This document shows positions 7,355-13,875 of a DNA stretch of 15,589 nucleotides, one piece after another. Below the pieces are notes generated by a model. That model was not told the origin of the DNA. It did no database searches and saw only the letters and a list, made by a program, of their open reading frames with translations. Made by a program: the position numbers and the translations under genes. This DNA is from CAYLHS01 sp964383535. Lineage in GTDB: Bacteria; Actinomycetota; Acidimicrobiia; Spongiisociales; UBA4744. The stretch is taken from positions 1 to 15,589 of the forward strand of contig CAYLHS010000051.1 of the NCBI GenBank assembly GCA_964383535.1, in the 5' to 3' direction. Position 1 is the first letter of the stretch, and every line of letters starts with the position of its first letter.

Positions 7355-7546
7355 CCAGGCGGGTACGTGGCATAACCCCAGTATCCACCTTTCAGAGGTT
7401 TAGCCGGAGCGGCGGCCCGGCTTTGGCTTCCGAAACTGAACCCTCAGCAGTCAGGGAGAGCCCGGACCCGACACAGCCCTCTCCGGTTCCGTCGTGTGGA
7501 TTGCCGGGTAACAGCGCGACCGTCTCTGCTGCTCCTCTGGCGGGTA

Positions 7547-7558
7547 TCGACATGTCGA
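7547..7558. promoter_or_regulatory. 12-bp perfect palindrome, candidate operator
   Basis: TCGACATGTCGA is perfectly self-complementary and sits about 190 bp upstream of the lacI remnant. LacI-family operators are palindromes of this general size, usually with a central CG, which this one lacks. Function is unproven. Confidence 0.25.
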
Positions 7559-7657
7559 CATCAGCGAACGGAGACCCATGCCAGTGCACAGGAGCAAAGA
7601 CGGCGGAATCCCCTACTGCCAGTGGGGCATTCTTCATCCTTCATGCCCTACTCGAAC

Positions 7658-7672
7658 CGTGTCCTGGACACG
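7658..7672. promoter_or_regulatory. 15-bp perfect palindrome, candidate protein-binding site
   Basis: CGTGTCC-T-GGACACG is a perfect inverted repeat of 7 bp arms around one base, between the cargo operon and the right attachment core. It could bind a dimeric regulator of the operon or a recombination directionality factor. There is no T-run, so it is not a terminator. Confidence 0.3.
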
Positions 7673-7719
7673 TCTTGAAGCAACATCGCGGCCGCCTCGC
7701 GAAGCGCAGAGAACCGCAG

Positions 7720-7734
7720 CTGACCAGGGGAAAC
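7720..7734 (+). repeat. Candidate recombinase arm-type site, right copy
   Basis: ctgaccaggggaaac matches 14 of 15 bases of 465-479 in the same orientation and lies 4 bp inside the right core repeat. The assignment to an integrase arm site rests on the matched positions just inside both ends of the island. Confidence 0.4.
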
Positions 7735-7738
7735 ACAA

Positions 7739-7785
7739 GCTCCGGGGGTGAGACTCGAACTCACAACCTGCGGATTAACAGTCCG
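7739..7785 (-). repeat. Right attachment-site copy, within tRNA-Asn
   Basis: These 47 bp are identical to 403-449. They cover the tRNA 3' end through the anticodon stem, plus two bases past the 3' end. The tRNA is intact on this side, so the element supplied or preserved a functional 3' half. Confidence 0.9.
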
Positions 7786-7812
7786 TTGCTCTGCCGATTG
7801 AGCTACCCCGGA
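7741..7812 (-). tRNA. tRNA-Asn (anticodon GTT)
   Basis: On the minus strand the gene reads from 7812 to 7741. It has a 7-bp acceptor stem (TCCGGGG with CCCCGGA), a D-arm with GCTC/GAGC, an anticodon arm with CGGA-CTGTTAA-TCCG, and a T-arm GTGAG-TTCGAGT-CTCAC. The anticodon GTT lies at 7777-7779, so the tRNA carries asparagine. The 3' CCA is not encoded (the next bases are GCTT), as is common in actinobacteria. A TAGCAT at 7823-7828 on the minus strand could be its -10 element. The gene is the attachment site of the island. Confidence 0.97.
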
Positions 7813-7834
7813 AGGAACTGCGATGCTACCACCG

Positions 7835-7840
7835 TAGAAT
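7835..7840 (+). promoter_or_regulatory. Candidate -10 element for the YtxH-like gene
   Basis: TAGAAT lies 25 bp before the ATG at 7866, in the 53-bp gap divergent from tRNA-Asn. No clear -35 is visible. AGGAG at 7856-7860 gives the gene a good ribosome binding site. Confidence 0.3.
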
Positions 7841-7865
7841 TGGGTGCCAGACAGAAGGAGTAGTC

Positions 7866-8078
7866 ATGAGGTTTCGACTTGGTCTACTGATCGGCCTCGC
7901 CGTCGGCTACGTTCTTGGCGCGAAGGCGGGTAAGGAACGCTACGACCAGATCGTCTCGACCGCGAAGCGCTTCACCGAGATCGACAGCGTCCAGAGGGCC
8001 TCCGACAAGGTCAAGCAGACGGTCGGGGAAGGCATGACGAGCGCGTCGGAGGCAATCCGCAACACCGTCGAGACCTAG
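7866..8078 (+). CDS. Small YtxH-like membrane-anchored protein
   Basis: The 70-residue product starts with a short glycine-rich hydrophobic segment, LGLLIGLAVGYVLGAKAG (residues 5-22), followed directly by KERY and a charged amphipathic helix with repeated lysine, serine and alanine. This is the layout of YtxH-domain proteins: a single membrane helix with a cytoplasmic coiled-coil-like tail. Their molecular role is unsettled; stress and envelope roles have been proposed. The start is firm because AGGAG lies 5 bp upstream. Its TAG shares bases with the rpoD stop on the other strand (CTAG at 8075-8078). It lies outside the island, next to the tRNA, and has GC-ending codons like rpoD. Confidence 0.8.
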   Translation: MRFRLGLLIGLAVGYVLGAKAGKERYDQIVSTAKRFTEIDSVQRASDKVKQTVGEGMTSASEAIRNTVET

Positions 8079-9211
8079 TCATCCTCGAGGAACCCCTCGA
8101 GCCGCTTCGACCGGGCCGGGTGGCGGAGCTTGGCCAGGGCCTTCGTCTCGAGCTGACGAATCCGCTCCCGCGTCACGTTGAAATGTCGGCCCACCTCCTC
8201 CAGGGTGCGAACCGTTCCGTCCTCGAGCCCGAACCGCATGATGATCACCTGCCGCTCGCGCTCATTCAGCTCTTCGAGCGCATGAGCGACATACTCCTGA
8301 AGGAGGTTGAAGGCTGCCGCCCGCACCGGCACCTCCGCCTCGGGATCCTGCACGAAGTCGCCGAGCGTAGAGTCCTCCTCCTCACCGAGCGGCGTCTCCA
8401 GCGAGACGGGATCCTGAGCGATCCTGCGCAACTCGGAAACACGGTCGGGTTCCACCTCCAGCTCAGACGCGATCTCCTTGATCGTCGGTTCCCTCCCGAA
8501 CTCCTGAAGCAGCCTCCTCTGCACACGCGACAGCTTGTTGATCGTCTCGACCATGTGCACGGGCACCCGGATCGTCCGACCCTGGTCGGCCAGCGCCCTC
8601 GTCACCGACTGGCGAATCCACCAAGTCGCATACGTCGAGAACTTGAACCCCTTGCGATAGTCGAACTTCTCAACCGCGCGCATCAACCCCAGATTGCCCT
8701 CCTGGATGAGGTCCAGCAGCGGCATTCCCCGACCCACATACCGCTTCGCGATCGACACGACGAGACGGAGGTTCGCTTCGACGAGTCGCTGCTCGGCGGA
8801 GTTGCCACGACGCACGTCCCGAGTGAGGATTGCACGGTCCTCCGTCGTCAAGGACGCAGCCTCCGGCTCGAGCTGCTCAGACGCACGTTTGCCCGCCTCG
8901 ATGAGCATCGCGAGCTCCACCTCCTGTTGGGGGTTGAGCAGGGCGATCCGACCGATCTCACGAAGATACATGCGCACCGGGTCGGATACCGATGAGAGGT
9001 CATCGTCGGCGAGTTGGATATCGAGGACATCCTCGCTGTCCTCTTCGATGTTGAGATCCCGCGATCGAAGGCCGTCTGCGACCTGATCGAATGATTCCGC
9101 CGGCGCCTTCAGGTCCTCCAGCTCCTGCTGAATCTCCCCCACCGTGACGAACCCTCGCTGCCGCGCCCGTTTGGCGAGCACCTCGATCAATGCCTGCAGA
9201 GAATCAGTCAT
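8075..9211 (-). CDS. rpoD: Primary RNA polymerase sigma factor RpoD (sigma-70/SigA)
   Basis: The 378-residue protein is a group 1 sigma factor directing RNA polymerase to housekeeping promoters. Region 1.2 begins at DPVRMYLREIG (78-88); region 2 contains LVVSIAKRYVGRGMPLLDLI (150-169) and the -10 recognition helix with YATWWIRQSVTRALADQ (194-210), followed by RTIRVPVHM. Region 3 is LSRVQRRLLQEFGREPTIKEIA (227-248). Region 4.2 is VRTLEEVGRHFNVTRERIRQ (334-353), which binds the -35. The N-terminal part (1-77) resembles the short region 1.1 start of actinobacterial SigA, with an acidic stretch at 56-75. The ATG overlaps the dnaG stop as ATGA (9208-9211), so it is translationally coupled to dnaG, as in the macromolecular synthesis operon but without rpsU here. 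Confidence 0.97.
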   Translation of the reverse strand: MTDSLQALIEVLAKRARQRGFVTVGEIQQELEDLKAPAESFDQVADGLRSRDLNIEEDSEDVLDIQLADDDLSSVSDPVRMYLREIGRIALLNPQQEVELAMLIEAGKRASEQLEPEAASLTTEDRAILTRDVRRGNSAEQRLVEANLRLVVSIAKRYVGRGMPLLDLIQEGNLGLMRAVEKFDYRKGFKFSTYATWWIRQSVTRALADQGRTIRVPVHMVETINKLSRVQRRLLQEFGREPTIKEIASELEVEPDRVSELRRIAQDPVSLETPLGEEEDSTLGDFVQDPEAEVPVRAAAFNLLQEYVAHALEELNERERQVIIMRFGLEDGTVRTLEEVGRHFNVTRERIRQLETKALAKLRHPARSKRLEGFLEDD

Positions 9212-10947
9212 TCCACCTCGCGTTTGCGCTTCTCCAACCGTACCTGCTCGCCAAGCAGCATGGAACGGGTATCGGCGTCTGCATCGGCGAGCTTGCGGCG
9301 AATCTCGGTGATCTCGGCGTCGATTCCCGCAGTAGCCATCCGCCGAACGAGGAGTACCGGATCCTCGAGCGGTCGCTCATCGACCAGCAAAGTCCGGATG
9401 AGCCTTCCCACCTCATCGTCGCGCTCACCGACGGCCGCACCCAGATCCGGCGGTTTCCCGGGCGGCAGCCCGTCCAATGCGCCCGCCAGCAGATCGAACG
9501 CCCGACGATGAACCTCGGTCCCGAACATCGATCGGTCAATGTCGAGACCCTCTAACCGTTCGTCGTTCACTCCGAGTACCCGAAGGAGCTGTTGCTCCGC
9601 CTTCTCCACCCCGGATGGGCGCTCCGTCGGCTGCTTGTCGGCGCGGGCTCTTGGCGAACCCGCCGAGCGCTCGACCGCGCCGAGGATCGGCTCGAACTCC
9701 GATCCGACCCTCCTCGCCACGTATCGGGCGTACTCCCGTCGGACAAGCGGATCGGGCTGACGGGCGACGATACCCGTCGCCGATCGAATCGCCCTCGCAC
9801 GCGCCTCCGGTTCAGACAGGTCGACACGGCCGAGTTCCCGATCAAGCCTGAACTGAAGCAACGGCACCGACTGCTCGATGGCTGAACGCAACTCCGACGC
9901 GCCCCCACCTTTGACGAGATCGGCCGGGTCCTTGCCCTCTGGCATGATGGCAACCCGCAGGTCCAGCTCCAGCCGTACCGGAGTCTCCAGCGTGTCGCCC
10001 CGAATCGCGGCACCGGCGCCCGCCTCATCGGCATCGAACGCAAGCACCACACGGTCGGAGAACCGCCGCAGCAGATCGAAGTGCTCCTCCCCCAGTGCCG
10101 TGCCGCAGGTGGCCACCGCCTCTTCCATCCCGTTGAGATGCATCCCGATCACGTCCGTGTAGCCCTCCACGACAACCGAGAACCCGGATCTGGCGATCTG
10201 TGCTTTGGCGAGGTTGAGCCCGTACAGAAGCCTTGCCTTCTGGTACAGACGCGTCTCGGGGCTGTTCAAGTACTTGGGTCCCTCCCCGTCGAGGAGACGC
10301 GCCCCGAACCCCACGGGGTCGCCCCGCAGGTCGTAGATGGGGAACATGATGCGACCCCGAAACCAGTCCCTCAACCGTCCACGGCTCGTGCGGGCGGCGA
10401 GCCCCGTGCCGATCATCACCTTCTCCGGGATCTTCCTGTCACGTAGGTGGGTGATCAACTCGTCCCAGCTTCCGGGCGAGTAGCCCATCTGGAATCGTTC
10501 GATCACCGCCCCTTCGTACCCTCGTCCCCGCAGATAGGCTCTCGCCCTCCCCGCGTCAGGCCCGGTTCGCAGACGCTCGTTGTAGAACTCGACCGCGAGG
10601 CGGACGGCGTCGACCATCGCCTCCCGCTCTCCCCTCCGCTTTGCAGCAGCCGGGTCACGCTGAAGCGTTATCCCTGCTCTCGACGCCAAGTACTCGACCG
10701 ATTCGTTGAAGCCGAGACCCTGCGTCATCTGGACGAACTTGAACACGTCCCCGCCGACACCGCAGCCAAAACAGTGGAACAATCCCTGGGCCACATCGAT
10801 GGACAGCGACGGGGTCTTCTCCTGATGAAACGGGCAGATGGCCTTGTATGAGCGTCCCGTCTTCTTGACGGTCGTCACCCCTTCGAGAAGCTCCACGATG
10901 TTCGTGGCAGCCCGGACGCGCTCGATGTCGGTTTGCTGGTAGGCCAC
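9208..10947 (-). CDS. dnaG: DNA primase DnaG
   Basis: DnaG makes the RNA primers for chromosome replication. The 579-residue protein has the CHC2 zinc finger with Cys38, His41, Cys59 and Cys62 (CPFH and CFGC), then the catalytic core with DLRGDPVGFGARLL and a KYLNSPET motif, and a TOPRIM segment with VVVEGYTDVI, CGTAL and VLAFDADEAG. The C-terminal third, the helicase-interacting part, is weakly conserved and runs to KRKREVE. The start is a GTG at 10947 that fits the family N-terminus (TDIERVRAATNIVELLEG). It has no Shine-Dalgarno sequence but follows a TACACT by six bases, suggesting a leaderless mRNA. It is followed by rpoD with a 4-bp overlap. Confidence 0.97.
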   Translation of the reverse strand: MAYQQTDIERVRAATNIVELLEGVTTVKKTGRSYKAICPFHQEKTPSLSIDVAQGLFHCFGCGVGGDVFKFVQMTQGLGFNESVEYLASRAGITLQRDPAAAKRRGEREAMVDAVRLAVEFYNERLRTGPDAGRARAYLRGRGYEGAVIERFQMGYSPGSWDELITHLRDRKIPEKVMIGTGLAARTSRGRLRDWFRGRIMFPIYDLRGDPVGFGARLLDGEGPKYLNSPETRLYQKARLLYGLNLAKAQIARSGFSVVVEGYTDVIGMHLNGMEEAVATCGTALGEEHFDLLRRFSDRVVLAFDADEAGAGAAIRGDTLETPVRLELDLRVAIMPEGKDPADLVKGGGASELRSAIEQSVPLLQFRLDRELGRVDLSEPEARARAIRSATGIVARQPDPLVRREYARYVARRVGSEFEPILGAVERSAGSPRARADKQPTERPSGVEKAEQQLLRVLGVNDERLEGLDIDRSMFGTEVHRRAFDLLAGALDGLPPGKPPDLGAAVGERDDEVGRLIRTLLVDERPLEDPVLLVRRMATAGIDAEITEIRRKLADADADTRSMLLGEQVRLEKRKREVE

Positions 10948-10953
10948 CCAGCG

Positions 10954-10959
10954 AGTGTA
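10954..10959 (-). promoter_or_regulatory. Candidate -10 of a leaderless dnaG-rpoD promoter
   Basis: On the minus strand TACACT ends six bases before the GTG of dnaG. That distance would place the transcription start at or next to the start codon. The TAnnnT form is typical of actinobacterial promoters. No good -35 is seen. Confidence 0.45.
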
Positions 10960-11045
10960 GGCGACGGCACCGACCGTGAGGAGGGGCAGGCCATGCTCAT
11001 CATCTCAGGGCCGGCTTCGCAGAGATGGGCAATCACTCGGGTTCG

Positions 11046-11051
11046 TATACT
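11046..11051 (+). promoter_or_regulatory. Candidate -10 of a leaderless glycosyltransferase promoter
   Basis: TATACT ends seven bases before the ATG at 11059, which has no ribosome binding site. Transcription would begin at or beside the A of the ATG. It mirrors the arrangement at dnaG on the other strand. Confidence 0.5.
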
Positions 11052-11058
11052 CGCCGGT

Positions 11059-12462
11059 ATGCACATCGCGTTCCTCAACCCGCAAGGCAACTTCGATCCA
11101 CACGACCGCTACTGGACACAGCATCCGGATTTCGGAGGCCAGCTCGTCTACGTCAAGCAAGTCGCCAACGCGCTCGTCGCGCAAGGTCACGAGGTCGACA
11201 TCCTGACACGGCGCGTCGAGGACGAGCGCTGGTCAGGCTTCGAGGCGCCCTTGGACGGCTATGCGAACGGTGCACGAATCGTCCGTCTCGACGCGGGCTC
11301 GGACCCCCGCTTCCTCCGCAAAGAGGACCTATGGCCGCATCTCTGCTCCGAATGGGTTCCCAACATCCTCGCCTTCTACGGAAGCGATCTCCCTGAGGTG
11401 GTGACCGCCCACTACGGTGACGGCGGGATCAGCGCTGCGATTCTGCGTGCCCGCACCGGCATCCCCTACACGTTCACGGGCCACTCGCTCGGCGCACAGA
11501 AACGGGACGGCCTCCTTGCACAGGGCGCCTCGATCGACGAGGACCGATACCACTTCGCCACCAGGATCGAAGCGGAACGCTCCACCCTGGAGAACGCTGG
11601 AGTCGTCATCACGTCCACCCATCAGGAGCGCCTCCTCCAGTACGGACACGACGTCTATGCCGGAGCCATCGACCCGAACGATGACAGCCGGTTCGCCGTG
11701 GTCCCACCCGGAGTCGACCAAACGGTCTTCTTCCCCGACGATGACCCCGGCGACCGCGACGTCGCCGAGCGTATCGACGGGACGCTCCGTCGGGACCTGA
11801 CGCCCGATCGTGTCCGGCTACCGGCCGTCGTGGCCTCGAGCAGACTCGACGCGAAGAAGAACCACCGTGTCCTCGTCGACGCCTTTGGACGCAACGAGGA
11901 GCTGAGAGCATCGGCGAACCTCGTCATCATCACCGGAGCACTCGACGACCCGCTTCACAGTGACGAAGGGGCGTCCGCATCGGAACGCGAAGTTCTCGAC
12001 GATCTCCGGGCAGGAATCGCCTCGTACGGGCTGGACGGTGCGGTAGCAGGACTCGCGATCAGCGGACAGCGCCTGCTTGCCTCGGCGTACCGGACGTTCG
12101 CTGCTCGCCGCTCCGTGTTCGCCCTGACGGCCCTGTACGAACCGTTCGGCCTCGCTCCCCTCGAAGCTGCCTCCACGGGCCTGCCGGCGGTCGTCACGGA
12201 CAGGGGCGGACCGACCGAGAGCTTCCAAGAGGACGGGCATGACTTCGGCGTGCTCGTCGACCCCTACAACCCCGACGATGTCGCCCGCGGCCTTCTTCGG
12301 GCACTCGGAGAGGAGTGGGCGACACTGTCTCGCGCCGGTAGAGGACGCGTGCTCAGTCGCTACACGTGGGATCGCACCGCCGAGGGGTACCTGGCAGCAA
12401 TCGAGAGGGTACTCGCCACCCGATCGCGCCCGACCAAGCCGCTCCCCTCGTGGTGCGCCTGA
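11059..12462 (+). CDS. GT4 glycosyltransferase, sucrose-phosphate synthase / mannosylfructose-phosphate synthase type
   Basis: The 467-residue protein begins with MHIAFLNPQGNF and HPDFGGQLVYVKQVANAL (21-39), the signature N-terminus of bacterial sucrose-phosphate synthase-like enzymes. The C-terminal Rossmann domain has SRLDAKKNHRVLVDAF and the GT4 nucleotide-sugar site EPFGLAPLEAASTGLPAV with its paired glutamates. These retaining enzymes join a nucleotide-activated sugar to a phosphorylated acceptor such as fructose-6-phosphate. The exact donor and acceptor cannot be read from the sequence; no C-terminal phosphatase domain is fused. The ATG at 11059 is preferred over an in-frame ATG at 10933 because homology starts there and a -10 box sits at leaderless distance. 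It stands alone, divergent from dnaG, and ends abutting a convergent gene. A compatible-solute role is possible. Confidence 0.85.
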   Translation: MHIAFLNPQGNFDPHDRYWTQHPDFGGQLVYVKQVANALVAQGHEVDILTRRVEDERWSGFEAPLDGYANGARIVRLDAGSDPRFLRKEDLWPHLCSEWVPNILAFYGSDLPEVVTAHYGDGGISAAILRARTGIPYTFTGHSLGAQKRDGLLAQGASIDEDRYHFATRIEAERSTLENAGVVITSTHQERLLQYGHDVYAGAIDPNDDSRFAVVPPGVDQTVFFPDDDPGDRDVAERIDGTLRRDLTPDRVRLPAVVASSRLDAKKNHRVLVDAFGRNEELRASANLVIITGALDDPLHSDEGASASEREVLDDLRAGIASYGLDGAVAGLAISGQRLLASAYRTFAARRSVFALTALYEPFGLAPLEAASTGLPAVVTDRGGPTESFQEDGHDFGVLVDPYNPDDVARGLLRALGEEWATLSRAGRGRVLSRYTWDRTAEGYLAAIERVLATRSRPTKPLPSWCA

Positions 12463-12930
12463 TCACCCTTCTCCCAGCTTGCGAAGCCGCTCCGCGTGCC
12501 GTTCCATGATCTCGTCGGCCGAACCCACCGCGACCAAGGGAAGCACCGCAGCACCGAACAGTGCCGCTCCAACCAGATAGCGAAGCAGGACGACGATATA
12601 GACCGTGACGAGCACCACCGCGATCGAGCGCGCCACCCACGAGTCGTCCTCATGCTTCGCCAGCGCGACCACGCCGCCCGCGCCGAATCCCAGGGTCAAC
12701 GCACTCACGACATCGAACGCGGCGAGCGGCACACCGATCATGATGCTGAACATCATCGCGTAGAGCACCGCGGTTGGAGCCCGAGGGTGCCGGGACAAGA
12801 AAGCAAGCACGATGAACACGACCGGCACAAGCACCAAGCCGATTGCAAGTGACGCCACCGGGTTCCCGGCGGAGTCGGCCACGCTCCCTGCCACGAACGC
12901 GTAGACGATCAACGCGTTGGCAACGACCAT
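12463..12930 (-). CDS. Small multi-helix membrane protein downstream of the ABC permeases
   Basis: I do not recognise a family. The 155-residue product has about four to five hydrophobic segments (approximately 2-18, 27-45, 55-75, 78-88 and 97-130) and a charged tail, SADEIMERHAERLRKLGEG, that is likely cytoplasmic. The ATG at 12930 lacks a good ribosome binding site. The frame is open up to the TAA that ends the preceding permease gene, and the upstream residues (RKWIAIAVATFV) would extend the first membrane helix, so the true start may be earlier at a non-ATG codon. It is the last gene of the importer operon and may be an accessory factor or simply co-transcribed. Its TGA directly abuts the convergent glycosyltransferase stop. 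Confidence 0.6.
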   Translation of the reverse strand: MVVANALIVYAFVAGSVADSAGNPVASLAIGLVLVPVVFIVLAFLSRHPRAPTAVLYAMMFSIMIGVPLAAFDVVSALTLGFGAGGVVALAKHEDDSWVARSIAVVLVTVYIVVLLRYLVGAALFGAAVLPLVAVGSADEIMERHAERLRKLGEG

Positions 12931-12990
12931 GACGAACGTCGCAACGGCTATCGCGATCCACTTGCGGCCGCGGTCTCCGACCTTCAGCTC

Positions 12991-13875
12991 TTAGCCCTTC
13001 ACAGAACCGGCCGTGAGGCCACGCACGAAGTATCGCTGCAGCGAGAAGAACACGACCATGGGAAGCACCATGGAGATGAATGCTGCACCGGGTAGGAGGT
13101 GCTCGGCCTCGCCTCTGTTGCCCGCAAGGTTGGCGAGCGCGACGGTCAGCACCTGGGTCTTGGGGTCGAGGCCCAGGAACACCAAGGCCACCAAGAAGTC
13201 GTTCCACACCCAGAGGAACTGGAAGATCGCGAACGACGCAAGCACCGGCACCGACAGTGGAATGATCAGACGCCAGAAGATCGTGAAATCGTCGGCCCCG
13301 TCAATCTTGGCTGACTCGATGATCGACGACGGGAGCGACCCGATGTAGTTCCGCAACAGGTATACCGCAAGGGGTAGTCCGAACCCGGTGTGCGCAAGCC
13401 ACACCGCCGGGTACGTCCCGACGAGATCGAAGTTGGTGTAGATGCGAAGGATGGGAATCAATGCCATCTGCAACGGCACCACCATCAAACCAACGACCAG
13501 GGCGAACAGCACGTACCGCCCTGGGAATTCCATCCAGGCAAAGGCGTAGGCTGCGAACGCTGCGATAGTGATCGGGATCACCACGGCGGGGATTGTCACC
13601 GCGAGGCTGTTCAGGAACGCGTTCCCGAACCCGGACTGCCCCAATACCGTCTGGTAGTTGGAAATCGTCCATTGCGCTTTGTCAAACAGGTGGGGAATAG
13701 ACGTCCACCATCCGCTCCCCCTGATCTCGTCCCTCGTGCGGAACGAGCTGATCAGCAGACCCAACGTTGGGATCGTCCACAGGAGCGCGATGATCGTCAC
13801 ACCCAGCTTCGCCGGCCAGCGCTCAGCCAAGCGACCGAAGAACCCTTTCTCTGCGTGTTGGCTCAGAGTGGTCAT
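12991..13875 (-). CDS. Sugar ABC transporter permease, MalG/AglG type
   Basis: This 294-residue inner-membrane permease has six predicted helices and the binding-protein-dependent transport signature ESAKIDGADDFTIFWRLIIP, whose EAA-like loop docks with the ATPase. It has a long periplasmic region after the first helix (SFRTRDEI...) and ends with QRYFVRGLTAGSVKG, the usual tail of MalG-type proteins. The ATG at 13875 overlaps the stop of the partner permease as ATGA (13872-13875) and has GAGGAGG upstream. With the partner it forms the channel for an alpha-glucoside-type sugar. No ATPase gene is in the window; many actinobacteria use one shared ATPase encoded elsewhere. Confidence 0.92.
   Translation of the reverse strand: MTTLSQHAEKGFFGRLAERWPAKLGVTIIALLWTIPTLGLLISSFRTRDEIRGSGWWTSIPHLFDKAQWTISNYQTVLGQSGFGNAFLNSLAVTIPAVVIPITIAAFAAYAFAWMEFPGRYVLFALVVGLMVVPLQMALIPILRIYTNFDLVGTYPAVWLAHTGFGLPLAVYLLRNYIGSLPSSIIESAKIDGADDFTIFWRLIIPLSVPVLASFAIFQFLWVWNDFLVALVFLGLDPKTQVLTVALANLAGNRGEAEHLLPGAAFISMVLPMVVFFSLQRYFVRGLTAGSVKG

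Larger units (their letters stand above)
7355..7738. other. Gene-poor stretch between lacI remnant and tRNA-Asn
   Basis: These 384 bases should contain the promoter of the cargo operon and once probably the 5' end of lacI. No protein family is recognised. A minus-strand ORF at 7392-7637 (81 residues) has no homology I can name and only a weak upstream purine tract. Two perfect palindromes (7547-7558 and 7658-7672) and the 15-mer at 7720-7734 are the only structured elements. Confidence 0.5.
403..7785. mobile_element. Genomic island integrated at tRNA-Asn, carrying uronate catabolism genes
   Basis: A perfect 47-bp direct repeat (403-449 and 7739-7785) bounds this segment. The right copy is part of an intact tRNA-Asn gene; the left copy is an isolated 3' tRNA fragment. 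The element lies downstream of the tRNA 3' end, as expected when a tyrosine recombinase recombines within a tRNA gene and the element restores the 3' end. The repeat reaches the 5' side of the anticodon stem, which fits crossover around the anticodon arm. All recognised cargo is on the minus strand: lacI remnant, uxaC, manD, uxaE, SDR, manD remnant, gntK. Codons here end in A or T more often than in the dnaG/rpoD region, which also suggests transfer. No integrase, excisionase or mobilisation gene is recognisable, so the element is either a decayed island or one moved in trans. Confidence 0.8.

Noticed and set aside
7324..7863. + strand ORF of 179 codons across the right gap and tRNA-Asn
   Set aside because: It reads through the tRNA gene in antisense and has no ribosome binding site or family match.
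8120..8995. Long + strand ORF (291 codons) antisense to rpoD
   Set aside because: It is a shadow of the strongly conserved rpoD gene; its residues are rich in Arg, His and Leu with no family pattern.
10933..11058. Longer start for the glycosyltransferase at 10933
   Set aside because: The added residues are not homologous and overlap the dnaG start; family similarity begins exactly at the ATG at 11059.
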